From UBA1479 sp040216635 (GTDB lineage Bacteria; Pseudomonadota; Alphaproteobacteria; Rhodospirillales; Casp-alpha2), in contig JAVJOU010000029.1 of the NCBI GenBank assembly GCA_040216635.1, positions 1 through 64,000 of the forward strand: DNA of 64,000 nucleotides, in the 5' to 3' direction. A program made the position numbers and the translations under genes. The notes beneath the pieces are model-generated. The model worked only from the letters and a program-made list of their open reading frames with translations, was not told the origin of the DNA and made no database searches. Positions 52,159 through 61,730 of this stretch are shown here, piece after piece. Positions within the stretch are counted from its first letter, which is position 1. Every line of letters begins with the position of its first letter.

Positions 52159-53526
52159 ATGACGAACCCCGAAGTAGCGATCTTGATGTTGTCGCTTTTC
52201 ATTGTGATGGTGCTGCTCGGATTTCCGGTCGCTTTCACACTTCTCGCCATGGGCGTTGGCTTTGGCTATTACGCGTATTATGACGCGGGCAGCGTTCAGG
52301 CATTCGCCGATCTGTTCGACAACAAGATTTTTTATCTGCTGAACCAGAACACCTATTCGGTGATGGAAAACGACACCCTGGTCGCCATCCCGCTGTTCCT
52401 GTTCATGGGCTATGTGGTCGAACGCGCCGACATCGTCACCAAACTGTTCTACGCCTTGCAGATGGCGGCGCGGAATTTGCCGGGGTCCATGGCCATCGCG
52501 GCCCTGATCACCTGTGCCGTGTTCTCCACGGCCAGCGGCATCGTCGGCGCCGTCGTGACCCTGATGGGTCTGCTGGCCTTTCCGGCCATGGATAAAGCCA
52601 ATTACGACAAAAGCTTCGCCTCGGGCGTGATCTGCGCCGGCGGCACCCTCGGCATTCTTATTCCGCCGTCGATCATGCTGATCGTCTATGCCGCCATCGC
52701 CGAGCTGTCGCCACTGCGTCTTTACGCCGCCGCCATCATTCCCGGGTTCATGCTCGCGGGTTGCTACATTCTCTATGTCATCTTCCGCGTCATGATTAAT
52801 CCATCCATCGCGCCGAAGCCGCGGGCCGAAGACGTCCCGCCCCGCCGCATCGTCTATTGGCAGCTTCTGACCTCTTTCGTGCCCCTGACGGCGCTGATCC
52901 TATTGGTTCTGGGATCGATCCTGGGCGGCCTGGCGACGCCGGCGGAAGCCGCCGCCATGGGGGCGTTCGGCGCCATCGTCCTGGCCGCCATGTACCGTTC
53001 CCTGAACTGGAGCATGATGAAGGAATCGGTCTACCTGACCGCCAAGGCAACGGCCATGGTGTGCTGGCTGTTCGTCGGTTCCTGGACCTTTGCCTCGGTG
53101 TTCTCGTACCTCGGCGGACATGAAATCATCGAACACTTCGTGCTGGGCTTTAACCTTGAGCCCTGGCAGTTCCTGATCCTGGTTCAGGTCATCATCTTCC
53201 TGCTCGGCTGGCCCCTGGAATGGTCGGAAATTCTGATCATCTTCGTGCCCATCTTCCTGCCGATGCTGAGCGCCTTCGACATCAACCCCTACTTCTTCGC
53301 CATGCTGGTTGCCCTCAACCTGCAGACGTCGTTCCTGACGCCACCCATGGCGATGTCGGCCTATTACCTAAAAGGGGTGCTGGGGCCGATGATCGAACTG
53401 ATGCAGATATTCAAGGGCATCATGCCTTATCTCGCCATCGTCATCGGGGTCATGGTGATGATGTATCAGTACCCGCAACTGGCCCTGTGGTTGCCGGATT
53501 ACTTCTTCGGCAAATACATTCCCTAA
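52159..53526 (+). CDS. TRAP transporter large permease (DctM)
   Basis: Sodium-coupled transport subunit, 455 residues, with about twelve TM helices. Conserved segments: AIPLFLFMGYVVERADIV, GGTLGILIPPSIMLIVYA and ATPAEAAAMGAFGAIVLAA. The set of receptor, DctQ and DctM makes a complete tripartite ATP-independent periplasmic transporter in one operon. The small membrane protein and amidase genes follow closely. Confidence 0.95.
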   Translation: MTNPEVAILMLSLFIVMVLLGFPVAFTLLAMGVGFGYYAYYDAGSVQAFADLFDNKIFYLLNQNTYSVMENDTLVAIPLFLFMGYVVERADIVTKLFYALQMAARNLPGSMAIAALITCAVFSTASGIVGAVVTLMGLLAFPAMDKANYDKSFASGVICAGGTLGILIPPSIMLIVYAAIAELSPLRLYAAAIIPGFMLAGCYILYVIFRVMINPSIAPKPRAEDVPPRRIVYWQLLTSFVPLTALILLVLGSILGGLATPAEAAAMGAFGAIVLAAMYRSLNWSMMKESVYLTAKATAMVCWLFVGSWTFASVFSYLGGHEIIEHFVLGFNLEPWQFLILVQVIIFLLGWPLEWSEILIIFVPIFLPMLSAFDINPYFFAMLVALNLQTSFLTPPMAMSAYYLKGVLGPMIELMQIFKGIMPYLAIVIGVMVMMYQYPQLALWLPDYFFGKYIP

Positions 53527-53577
53527 GCCCCGCCAGCGGCGTAGCCTCCAAGTTGAAGTTTTGAGGAGCAATTGACC

Positions 53578-53802
53578 ATGAGTGAGAAAATTTTCGAGCA
53601 GTTTTGCGGCATTCTCGGGACGTTCCTTGTCGCCTCGTTCGTGCTCGGATTGGCCTGGGGCATCTCCGCCGGATTCGCCGGTTTCTGGGGCGGACTGCCG
53701 TTCTGGATCATCAGCCTGGGCGTGCTCGGCTTGATTCTTTACGATCTGTGGGATTCCACCATCCGCGGCAGAAAAAACGACGAAACCCCATCGTTGCAGT
53801 AG
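53578..53802 (+). CDS. Small membrane protein, 74 aa
   Basis: Protein with two TM segments (FCGILGTFLVASFVLGLAWG and WIISLGVLGLILYDLW) and a charged tail. ATG at 53578; GGAG is 11 bases upstream. It sits 51 nt after DctM and 25 nt before the amidase gene, so it is part of the TRAP-amidase operon. No known family; possibly an accessory to the permease. Confidence 0.65.
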   Translation: MSEKIFEQFCGILGTFLVASFVLGLAWGISAGFAGFWGGLPFWIISLGVLGLILYDLWDSTIRGRKNDETPSLQ

Positions 53803-53827
53803 ACTAAATACTTAAAGGACCAGAACG

Positions 53828-55159
53828 ATGGATTTGGCGGATTTGGGCGCATCCCAATTGGTTGGGATGATCGAGCGGGGCGAAATTACATCACTGGAAC
53901 TGGTCGAAGCCTGCATCGCGCGGATCGACGCCAAGGAAGACGAGATCGGCGCCTGGGCCCACCTGGACCATGATTTCGCCCGCAAGCAGGCCGTCATTTG
54001 CGATGAAATGCACGCCAGCGGCATGCCGACCGGACCGCTTCACGGCATTCCCGTCGGCATCAAGGACATCTTCGATACCTTCGATTTCCCCACGGAAAAC
54101 GGCACGGTCCTTTCCAAAGGACGCACCCCCGACACGGATTGTACCGCCGTACAGCGGTTGAAAGCCGCCGGTGCCGTGATCATGGGCAAGACCGTGACCA
54201 CGGAACTGGCCGTCTATTCACCGGGCAAGACCCGCAATCCGCACGATCCGGCCCGCACCCCCGGCGGGTCGTCCAGTGGCTCCGCCGCCGCCGTGGCCGC
54301 CGGCATGGTGCCCTTGGCGATCGGATCGCAAACCAACGGCTCGGTCATCCGGCCCGCCTCGTTCTGTGGTGTGGTCGGCTACAAGCCGACCCATGGCTGG
54401 ATCTCCCGGGCGGGTGCTTTGGCCCTGTCCCGGACCCTTGACCATGTCGGGGTGTTCGCGCGCTCCCTGGAAGACGCCGCCCTGATCAGCCAATGTCTTG
54501 TCGGCCATGACCCGGGCGACCCGGACACCAAACCGGCAGCGGCACCGCGCCTGTGTGAAATCATGCTTGAAGAACCGCCGCTTCCGCCCCGGTTCGCATT
54601 CGTCAAATCCCCCGTCTGGGATAAGGCCGATCCGGAAACCCAGGAAGCCTTCCAGGAACTGCATGAGTTCCTGGGCGAGCAGTCCGAGGAAGTCGACCTA
54701 CCCGACCATTTCGACAATGCAGTCGGCAATCTGCGCAAAATCATGTGCGCCGATCTGGCGCGCTACCTGTCCGCTTACGAGGCCCATGGCGCGGACAAGC
54801 TAAGCGACGTCCTGCGCGCCATGATCGACGAAGGCAAAACCGTATCCGCCATCGATTTCAACGAAAGCGTCGATACGCGGGTCCATCTGGCGGGCTGGGT
54901 GAAAAGCCTGAACGAAGAATTCGATGTGATCCTGACCCCGGCGACCTGCGGCGAGGCTCCCTTGGGATTGGATGCGACCGGGGACCCGGTTTTCTGTTCA
55001 ACCTGGTCCTACCTGGGTGTTCCCGCCGTCACCATCCCCTTGATGGAAGGCCCCAACGGCATGCCCCTTGGCGTGCAACTGGTCGGCCCACGGGGGGATG
55101 ACGCCCGGCTTCTGCGGACGGCGCGTTGGCTCGCCACCAAGGTTGCCAGCGAAGCCTAA
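53828..55159 (+). CDS. Amidase (amidase signature family)
   Basis: Hydrolase of 443 residues that cleaves carboxamides. The Ser-cisSer-Lys triad is visible: Lys in GIPVGIKDIFDT, cis-Ser and Ser in GGSSSGSAAAVAAG and QTNGSVIRPASFCGV. No signal peptide, so it is cytoplasmic. Directly follows the TRAP genes and the small membrane protein, suggesting that an imported amide or amide-releasing compound is its substrate. Related to GatA-like amidases but no gatB or gatC adjoin. Confidence 0.88.
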   Translation: MDLADLGASQLVGMIERGEITSLELVEACIARIDAKEDEIGAWAHLDHDFARKQAVICDEMHASGMPTGPLHGIPVGIKDIFDTFDFPTENGTVLSKGRTPDTDCTAVQRLKAAGAVIMGKTVTTELAVYSPGKTRNPHDPARTPGGSSSGSAAAVAAGMVPLAIGSQTNGSVIRPASFCGVVGYKPTHGWISRAGALALSRTLDHVGVFARSLEDAALISQCLVGHDPGDPDTKPAAAPRLCEIMLEEPPLPPRFAFVKSPVWDKADPETQEAFQELHEFLGEQSEEVDLPDHFDNAVGNLRKIMCADLARYLSAYEAHGADKLSDVLRAMIDEGKTVSAIDFNESVDTRVHLAGWVKSLNEEFDVILTPATCGEAPLGLDATGDPVFCSTWSYLGVPAVTIPLMEGPNGMPLGVQLVGPRGDDARLLRTARWLATKVASEA

Positions 55160-55189
55160 GGTCTGCCTGCCGCATGGGCACGGCCCGGC

Positions 55190-56071
55190 TTAAAGACCGG
55201 CTTTGGCCAGGGGATGGGCCTGATCGACCAGCGCCTTCAAACGTTCTTCCAAAACATGGGTATAGATCTGGGTCGTCGATATGTCGGCATGGCCCAGCAT
55301 TTGCTGTAGGGACCGCAGATCCGCGCCATGGGCCAACAGATGACTGGCGAAGGAATGGCGCAACACATGAGGCGACACGCGCTTGGGCGGGATATCCGCG
55401 GCGACCGCCAGTTCCTTCATGATCTGGCCGAACCTTGCGCGCGTCAGATGCCCTTGTCGTGCCCGTGACGGAAACAGAAAAGCCCCGCGCCCGTCCTTGT
55501 CCGAACCAAGAAAACCGTCCCGCACGGCAAGGTAGTCGCCCAGGGCGTCACGCGCCGGGCCGCCGATCGGCACCATGCGTTCTTTCCCGCCCTTGCCACG
55601 CACAACCAGCACACGGCCGTCGCGCGCCACCGCGGCAATCGGCAATCCCACCAGTTCGGTCACACGCAGGCCGGTGGCATAAAGAACCTCCAGCAGCGCA
55701 GTCGTGCGCAACCCATCCGCGCCGGGGCGTTCGCGGGCGGCGGTCATCAAGCGTTCGACCTCGTCCTCGCTAAGGTATTTGGGCAGAGCCCGGGACTGCC
55801 GCGGCGCATCCACCGCCTGGGTCGGATCATCATCGCGGATGCGTTCGGCTTGCAGAAAGCGGAAGAACTGGCGCAAAGCGGAAAGCCGGCGGGCCTGTGT
55901 GCTGGCCGCCATTCCCGCTCCCGACAGGCGCTTCATATAGGCCGTCATTTCCCCGGCCCCGGCGGCATCCGCCGTGATTTTGCGGCGGGCGCAGAAATCG
56001 CTGAAATCACCAAGATCGCGGCCATAGGATTCAATGGTATTGCGCGCAGCCCCCCGTTCGGCCGCCAGCAT
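55190..56071 (-). CDS. xerD: Tyrosine recombinase XerD
   Basis: Site-specific recombinase for chromosome dimer resolution at dif. 293 residues from the ATG at 56071. Catalytic residues visible: Arg in YATGLRVTELVGL, Lys in VRGKGGKERMVPIG, HVLRHSFASHLL (His-x-x-Arg), and LGHADISTTQIYTHV (His and Tyr). The ATG cuts the first helix of the family; in-frame codons further upstream read SRYVSLFLD and a CTG at 56101 has GGGGAGG six bases before it, so a CTG start is possible. Convergent with the amidase gene. Confidence 0.9.
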   Translation of the reverse strand: MLAAERGAARNTIESYGRDLGDFSDFCARRKITADAAGAGEMTAYMKRLSGAGMAASTQARRLSALRQFFRFLQAERIRDDDPTQAVDAPRQSRALPKYLSEDEVERLMTAARERPGADGLRTTALLEVLYATGLRVTELVGLPIAAVARDGRVLVVRGKGGKERMVPIGGPARDALGDYLAVRDGFLGSDKDGRGAFLFPSRARQGHLTRARFGQIMKELAVAADIPPKRVSPHVLRHSFASHLLAHGADLRSLQQMLGHADISTTQIYTHVLEERLKALVDQAHPLAKAGL

Positions 56072-56130
56072 ATCGAGAAAAAGGCTTACGTATCGGGACA
56101 GCGGAAGCCTCCCCTGGCTAAATCCGGCAC

Positions 56131-58248
56131 CTAAAGGCCTGCTGCGAGTGCCGCTTCCAGCGCAAGGTCGTGCGCTTCCTGTTCAAGGCCGATGGCACGC
56201 AGGCTTTGCACGGCCTGGCGCAGCACGGGTGCCGAGGCCTGGGCCGTGCCGTGATCTCCCAGCATCGCCAGCACCATAAGGATAACCTCGCCCCGGTGCG
56301 GCGGAAGGGCTACAGCCTCGGTACCGGTCGGCAACGGAGAAACATCGCTCGTGCCCAGTTGTGCCTCCACCTTCGGTTCGTCGATCATGCCTGTCGGGCT
56401 GCTTTCCGCCAAAAGGGCGGCGCTGTTTTCGATTTCCTTTTCACGGGCTTCCGCCTGTGCGCTCCAGTCCTCGACCCGTTGGGTGACCGCCTGAAGACGG
56501 AACCACAAGGCCGGGTGAACGTCATCCGCGGCGTTGCGGTCCGTTACCGGCCCCATGGCGCGCCAGGCTTCCAACGGAATGTCCTCTCCCAAACCATCCA
56601 ACAGGGCATAAAGCAGGGCGGCACGGCGCGCGGCATCATGCTCATCCGACATGGCCGTCCACCAGGCATTGAGGTCCCGGGGTTCGTTTTCCAGCCCCAT
56701 GGTGCCGACCAGACGAACCAGGGGGGTCATGCGCAGCAATAGGGCACGGCTGTCGTCCTGGAACAGGGCACTGGCCTGCAGCAGCTTGAACCAGGCTTCC
56801 GCGCCCTCGGGATCATTGTTGGACAGCATCAGGCGCACGGCATCGGGGGCGAACCACAACAAATCCGCCGAGGGCGGTATCTTGGAAATCAGCGGATGAA
56901 ACACCCGGGCAGCGGCACCGTAGCGGCCTTCATTCACGGCGATCTTCAGGGCCTTGCCGATGATTTCGGCCTGCGCCGTCGGGATCGTCTGTGACAGCGC
57001 CGAATGATAAAGCAAGGCGCGGGCCACCGGGCCGCCGATTTCCTCGGCCCGGGACAGGGGCCGGCTTAAATCTCCGGGCTCGAAACTGACGCTGGAATAA
57101 AGCTGGCGCAGGGCTTCCGTGTCGAGCGCCCCGGCGGCTTCGGCCCGTTCGGCCGCTTCCAAACGAATGTCGGAGCCGACATTCGGGTTGACCGCGATGG
57201 CGCGCAGCACGCCCGGCCGGTTTGAGCGGGTGGCATCGGCCGGCAACGGCGTCTTGGACGCCCGCGCCATGGCCAACAGCAGGCCATCGGCATCCGTCAC
57301 CGTGGAAAGCGCCCCCGAGGCCCCGCCAAGCAACCGGTCCGTCAGGGCCAGAAACGTGGGTTCTTTCGCCCCCAGTTCATTGAGCATGGAAATTCCCAGT
57401 TCGGCCTTTTCCGGCTCGCCGGCCAGAATTTGGCAGAAGATCATGGCCTTCTGCCAATAAGGACCACCACCGGCCTGAATTTGCTGTGCGGTGATGCCGC
57501 AGGCGCGGGCGTTATCGTTGGCAAGGAAGCGGGCGTTTGCCTCGACCTGAAGCAAGGCGGTATCGGTGATGCTGCCGGGAATTGCGGCAAGCAGGTCGCC
57601 GACGCCGGCCACGTCCCCCATGGCCGCCAACTGTTTGACACGCAGGGCGATCAGGCTTTGCGACTTCGTTTTAGGCGCCTCGGTGGTATTGCCATCAGAA
57701 TTCTGAACTTCCGGCGTCGCCGGCGGCTGGGCGGCGGTCAATAACAGACGGCGCATCAGATCGCGCATCACGGGCGACGGAGCGCGCACCGGCAGATTAC
57801 CCATCATGCCCGTAACAAAGGCCCGGTCCGTTCCCTGCCAAAGGGTAAAACCCAGACCGCCGTCATCCGGGCCAAGGGAGCCCGCCGTTTCAGGATTGAT
57901 CTGATCGAGCGTGTCGACTTCCACGCCGGGCTCGCCGCCGCTTCCCTTACCGGGGGTGGGGGCAGCTTGCGTCGATGCCGGACTTTCCGACGCGGATGTC
58001 GCCGCCGGTCCTTGCGGTTTCAGCGCACGGGGCGGCGCCAAGGCCGCCGGCCGCTGCAGGGCGACGGGAGCGGCGGCAGACACATTCGGTATCTGATCGG
58101 CACTTGCCGGCGCCAAGGGCGCGGGGCCGCCGGTTGGCGGACTTTGTGCCCATGCGGCGGTTCCGGCCGCATTGAATATCAGCGGCGCCGCGAGTAATAA
58201 CGCCCCGTGCCACGGGGCCACCCGGCGTTTAACGCGGGAAACGGTCAT
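56131..58248 (-). CDS. Large secreted protein of unknown function
   Basis: Protein of 705 residues with a Sec signal (WHGALLLAAPLIFNAAGTAAWA) and an Ala/Pro-rich segment up to about residue 110. Residues 140-705 are mainly helical, with HEAT/TPR-like pairs but no catalytic motif that I recognise. Its start overlaps by 20 nt the tiny gene at 58229-58369. Divergent from aroK and 30 nt before xerD on the same strand, as in related alphaproteobacteria. Probably an envelope protein, function unknown. Confidence 0.75.
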   Translation of the reverse strand: MTVSRVKRRVAPWHGALLLAAPLIFNAAGTAAWAQSPPTGGPAPLAPASADQIPNVSAAAPVALQRPAALAPPRALKPQGPAATSASESPASTQAAPTPGKGSGGEPGVEVDTLDQINPETAGSLGPDDGGLGFTLWQGTDRAFVTGMMGNLPVRAPSPVMRDLMRRLLLTAAQPPATPEVQNSDGNTTEAPKTKSQSLIALRVKQLAAMGDVAGVGDLLAAIPGSITDTALLQVEANARFLANDNARACGITAQQIQAGGGPYWQKAMIFCQILAGEPEKAELGISMLNELGAKEPTFLALTDRLLGGASGALSTVTDADGLLLAMARASKTPLPADATRSNRPGVLRAIAVNPNVGSDIRLEAAERAEAAGALDTEALRQLYSSVSFEPGDLSRPLSRAEEIGGPVARALLYHSALSQTIPTAQAEIIGKALKIAVNEGRYGAAARVFHPLISKIPPSADLLWFAPDAVRLMLSNNDPEGAEAWFKLLQASALFQDDSRALLLRMTPLVRLVGTMGLENEPRDLNAWWTAMSDEHDAARRAALLYALLDGLGEDIPLEAWRAMGPVTDRNAADDVHPALWFRLQAVTQRVEDWSAQAEAREKEIENSAALLAESSPTGMIDEPKVEAQLGTSDVSPLPTGTEAVALPPHRGEVILMVLAMLGDHGTAQASAPVLRQAVQSLRAIGLEQEAHDLALEAALAAGL

Positions 58249-58369
58249 CGGGCAGAACTTTCTTCACGTCCTTGGACGGCGCCGGAAAATCCCAGGTCAC
58301 CAGGAAGGTTCCTCCCCCCAACACCAACGCGAAAGCCAGAATAACGATAATCTTGGAAATACTTTTCAT
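58229..58369 (-). CDS. Tiny single-TM protein, 46 aa
   Basis: Reads MKSISKIIVILAFALVLGGG, then TFLVTWDFPAPSKDVKKVLP, and ends DDRFPR: one TM helix and a short charged periplasmic tail. Its stop lies 20 nt inside the 705-residue gene, whose ATG (58248) is in another frame. Too short for normal gene finders, but overlap and composition, and its match to small envelope proteins found next to xerD-aroK in Rhodospirillales, support it. Function unknown. Confidence 0.6.
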   Translation of the reverse strand: MKSISKIIVILAFALVLGGGTFLVTWDFPAPSKDVKKVLPDDRFPR

Positions 58370-58570
58370 GGAGAAGGCGGGCCTATTCGTCTTGCGTCGT
58401 GGGTTTATCGACCGTCATTTCAGCGGGTTGTCATCGTCTTCAGCCTTTCTGGTAGACTGGGACTATGGCATTTTTCCGGCAGCGGCGGGCAGGCCGGAGT
58501 TTATCGGCTCGCTCTCCCGCTTTCAACGTCGCCCGCCCATACCAACTCTCTGCCCGCAAGTCACAGGCCC

Positions 58571-59113
58571 ATGTCCCAACAAGCATCTGAAAAAAAAGAG
58601 AAAACAATCGTTCTTGTCGGCCTGATGGGAGCCGGAAAAAGTTCCGTCGGCCGGATCCTCGCGGCCAAATTGGCCCTGCCGTTCATCGATTCCGATGACG
58701 AGGTCGAAAAAGCCGCCGGCTGCACCATCGAGGACATCTTCGATATTTACGGCGAAGACGCGTTCCGCGACGTCGAGGAACGGGTTATCGAACGCCTGCT
58801 GAAAGGGCCGCCCGTGGTCCTTGCTTCCGGCGGCGGCGCCTTCATGAACCCGCGCACGCAGACGCGCATCGCGGAATCCGCAATCAGCGTCTGGCTACGT
58901 GCCAATCTGGCGGTATTGGAACGCCGCACCCGCAGACGTGCGGCCGGCCGCCCCCTTTTAAAGGGCACGGACCCTGCCGAGAAACTTAAGCAATTGATTA
59001 AAGAGCGATATCCCGTGTACGAACAGGCAGATATCATCATTGAAAGCATTGATGAAACGCCGGAAAAGACCGCCGACAAAATCATCGAAGAACTGACGGA
59101 CGGCACTGAATGA
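58571..59113 (+). CDS. aroK: Shikimate kinase
   Basis: Phosphorylates shikimate at position 3, 180 residues. Walker A GLMGAGKSSVGRILA (about residues 18-32), shikimate-binding Asp in FIDSDDEVE, Arg in GEDAFRDVEERV, GGGAF with Gly-Gly-Gly. ATG at 58571 chosen because MSQQASEKKEKTIVLVGL gives the normal N-terminus. Overlaps the aroB start by 4 nt. Confidence 0.95.
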   Translation: MSQQASEKKEKTIVLVGLMGAGKSSVGRILAAKLALPFIDSDDEVEKAAGCTIEDIFDIYGEDAFRDVEERVIERLLKGPPVVLASGGGAFMNPRTQTRIAESAISVWLRANLAVLERRTRRRAAGRPLLKGTDPAEKLKQLIKERYPVYEQADIIIESIDETPEKTADKIIEELTDGTE

Positions 59114-60246
59114 CCACCGATACCCCTTCTGTCGAACGCCTGAGCGTCGACCTGGGCGAACGCAGCTACGACATCCTGATCGGCGACGGCCTTGTGGCCG
59201 ACGCGGGGCGCCTTATGACGCCCATCCTGCCCGCCAAACGCGTCGCCGTCGTCACGGATGAGAACGTGGTCGCGGCCGGCCATCTGGCGACCTTGGAACG
59301 CAGTCTTTCCGATGCCGGCATCGAAAACCGATCCATCGTCCTGGAGCCGGGCGAGCAAACCAAGGATTACGCCCATCTGGAACGGGTGACAGGAGAACTG
59401 CTGGAAGGCGGGATCGACCGTAAAACCGCGCTGATCGCCCTGGGCGGCGGCGTGATCGGCGACCTGACAGGTGTGTGCGCGGCGCTGACGCTGCGCGGAC
59501 TCGATTTCATCCAGATTCCCACGACCCTGCTGGCCCAGGTCGACAGTTCCGTCGGGGGCAAGACCGCCATCAACACGCCGCAGGGCAAGAACCTGGTCGG
59601 CGCCTTCTACCAACCGCGTCTGGTCCTTGCCGATACGGGCGTGCTCGACACCCTATCCGACCGGGAATTGAAGGCCGGATATGCCGAGGTCGTCAAATAC
59701 GGCGCCATCGACATGCCTGATTTCTTCGAATGGCTGGAAGGCAATGGGGCTGGGCTTCTGGCCGGCGACGCGGCAGCCCGGCGACAGGCCATCCTGACAT
59801 GCTGCAATGCCAAGGCCCGGATCGTCAGCGCTGACGAAACGGAACAAGGCCAGCGCGCCCTTTTGAACCTGGGCCATACCTTCGGTCATGCCCTGGAAGC
59901 CGAGGTCGGATACGGCCAGGACCTGCTGCACGGAGAGGCCGTGGCCATCGGTATGGTCATGGCGCTGACCCTGTCCAACCGCCTGGGTCAATGCCCCGGC
60001 AACGATGCCGCGCGCCTGGGCGCCCATCTGACGGCGACCGGTTTGCCCGCGGACCTGTCCCGGCTGAACACGGACGGCTGGACCGCCGACCGGTTGCTTC
60101 AACATATGATGAAGGACAAAAAGACCGAGGGCGGCAAGCTGACCTTTATCCTTGCCCGGGCGCTCGGCGAAGCCTTCATCGAAAAGGACGTGCCGGTCGC
60201 ACCCGTGAAAGACGTCCTGAACGAATTCCTTTCCGCCCGGGGATGA
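59110..60246 (+). CDS. aroB: 3-dehydroquinate synthase
   Basis: Second step of the shikimate pathway, 378 residues. NAD-binding ALGGGVIGDLTG, zinc-ligand and substrate residues in PTTLLAQVDSSVGGKTAINT, LNLGHTFGHALEAE and LLHGEAVAIGM are all present. Translationally coupled to aroK by the ATGA overlap. Confidence 0.97.
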   Translation: MTTDTPSVERLSVDLGERSYDILIGDGLVADAGRLMTPILPAKRVAVVTDENVVAAGHLATLERSLSDAGIENRSIVLEPGEQTKDYAHLERVTGELLEGGIDRKTALIALGGGVIGDLTGVCAALTLRGLDFIQIPTTLLAQVDSSVGGKTAINTPQGKNLVGAFYQPRLVLADTGVLDTLSDRELKAGYAEVVKYGAIDMPDFFEWLEGNGAGLLAGDAAARRQAILTCCNAKARIVSADETEQGQRALLNLGHTFGHALEAEVGYGQDLLHGEAVAIGMVMALTLSNRLGQCPGNDAARLGAHLTATGLPADLSRLNTDGWTADRLLQHMMKDKKTEGGKLTFILARALGEAFIEKDVPVAPVKDVLNEFLSARG

Positions 60247-60308
60247 CCTGTCCCCTTCCGAACGACCGCAAACCGGGCCTTCGGACTTAATGTAAATGAG
60301 CGAGAATC

Positions 60309-61589
60309 ATGGAAGACCAAACAAGCCTGATCATCATATTTTTCCTGCTTCTGATGTCGGCGTTCTTTTCCGGCTCTGAGACGGCGCTGACGGCGAGTTC
60401 CCAGCCTTTGATGCACCGCCTGGAACTGGGGGGTGACAAACGGGCCGCCGTGGTCAACCGGCTATATGACCAAAAAGAACGCCTGATCGGCGCGATCCTT
60501 CTCGGCAACAACCTGGTCAATATCCTTGCCTCGTCGCTGGCGACCAGCCTGCTGATCACCTATTTCGGCGAGGCTGGCGTTGCCTATGCGACCCTGGCCA
60601 TGACCCTGCTGGTGCTGATCTTCGCCGAAGTCATGCCCAAGACCTACGCCATAAAGAATGCCAACACCATGGCCCTTGCGGTCAGCGGGCCCATTCGGGT
60701 TTTGGTCGCACTTCTGTCTCCGATCACTCATACGATCGAATTGATCGTCCGCGGGTTGTTCCGCATGCTGGGGATCGACATCCGTGCCTCGGACGATTCC
60801 GAACACGAACCCGAAGAAGAACTGCGCGGTGCCATCGAACTTCACACCGGCAACGAAGAAACCGGTCTTGAACGCACCATGCTGCGCAGCGTCCTGGACC
60901 TGGCCGACGTGCAGGTCGGTGAAATCATGGTTCACCGTTCCGGTTTGGGAACACTCAGTGTGGATATCCCGGTCGACGACATCGTCGCCGGTGTTCTGGA
61001 AAGCCCTTACACGCGCATTCCTTTGTGGCAGGAAGAACCGGACAACATCGTCGGCGTGCTGCATGCCAAGGCATTGTTCCGCGCGGTCAAGGGGGCCGGG
61101 GACGAAGACCTGTCCGGCCTGGACATCAAGGCCATGGCCGCCGAACCCTGGTTCATTCCGGAAACCACGCCGCTTCTGGATCAGCTGGAAGCCTTCCGCG
61201 AACGGCGTGAACATTTCGCCCTGGTCGTCGATGAATACGGCAGTCTGCAGGGGATCGTGACCCTTGAGGACATCATCGAGGAAATCGTCGGTGAGATTGA
61301 CGATGAACACGATCTCAGCGTCGCGGGCGTCGAACCGCAGGCCGACGGATCGTTCATGGTCGACGGCACGGTCACCATCCGCGATCTCAACCGCGAGTAC
61401 GAATGGGGCCTACCGGACGAGGAAGCCGCCACGGTCGCGGGCCTGGTTCTGCACGAAGCCCGGCGAATTCCCGACGTGGGCCAATCCTTCCGTCTGTTCG
61501 GATTCCGCTTTGATATCGTGACCCGTCAGCGCCACCAGATCACCCGTGTGCGGATCACCCCGCCGAAACCGGGCGAGATCACGGATTAA
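60309..61589 (+). CDS. CNNM/CorC-HlyC family membrane protein
   Basis: Magnesium/cobalt efflux-type protein, 426 residues. An N-terminal DUF21 region of four TM helices (SAFFSGSETALTASSQPLMH opens it), two CBS domains (about 205-330; SGLGTLSVDIPVDDI and QLEAFRERREHFALVVDEYG), and a CorC_HlyC domain at the C-terminus (DGSFMVDGTVTIRDLNREYE). 63 nt after aroB. Role in Mg2+ homeostasis is the family norm. Confidence 0.88.
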   Translation: MEDQTSLIIIFFLLLMSAFFSGSETALTASSQPLMHRLELGGDKRAAVVNRLYDQKERLIGAILLGNNLVNILASSLATSLLITYFGEAGVAYATLAMTLLVLIFAEVMPKTYAIKNANTMALAVSGPIRVLVALLSPITHTIELIVRGLFRMLGIDIRASDDSEHEPEEELRGAIELHTGNEETGLERTMLRSVLDLADVQVGEIMVHRSGLGTLSVDIPVDDIVAGVLESPYTRIPLWQEEPDNIVGVLHAKALFRAVKGAGDEDLSGLDIKAMAAEPWFIPETTPLLDQLEAFRERREHFALVVDEYGSLQGIVTLEDIIEEIVGEIDDEHDLSVAGVEPQADGSFMVDGTVTIRDLNREYEWGLPDEEAATVAGLVLHEARRIPDVGQSFRLFGFRFDIVTRQRHQITRVRITPPKPGEITD

Positions 61590-61730
61590 TCGCCATTAAC
61601 CGGGCACACATTCACATTCGTTAATTCTTACCTCTGGGCGGCAATTCCCGTACAATATGCGTCCATACGATGCACCGCGGGATCGCAGGCCGGCGGTCTG
61701 TTTTGCGCGGAAATCGAAAGGTAATGCCCG

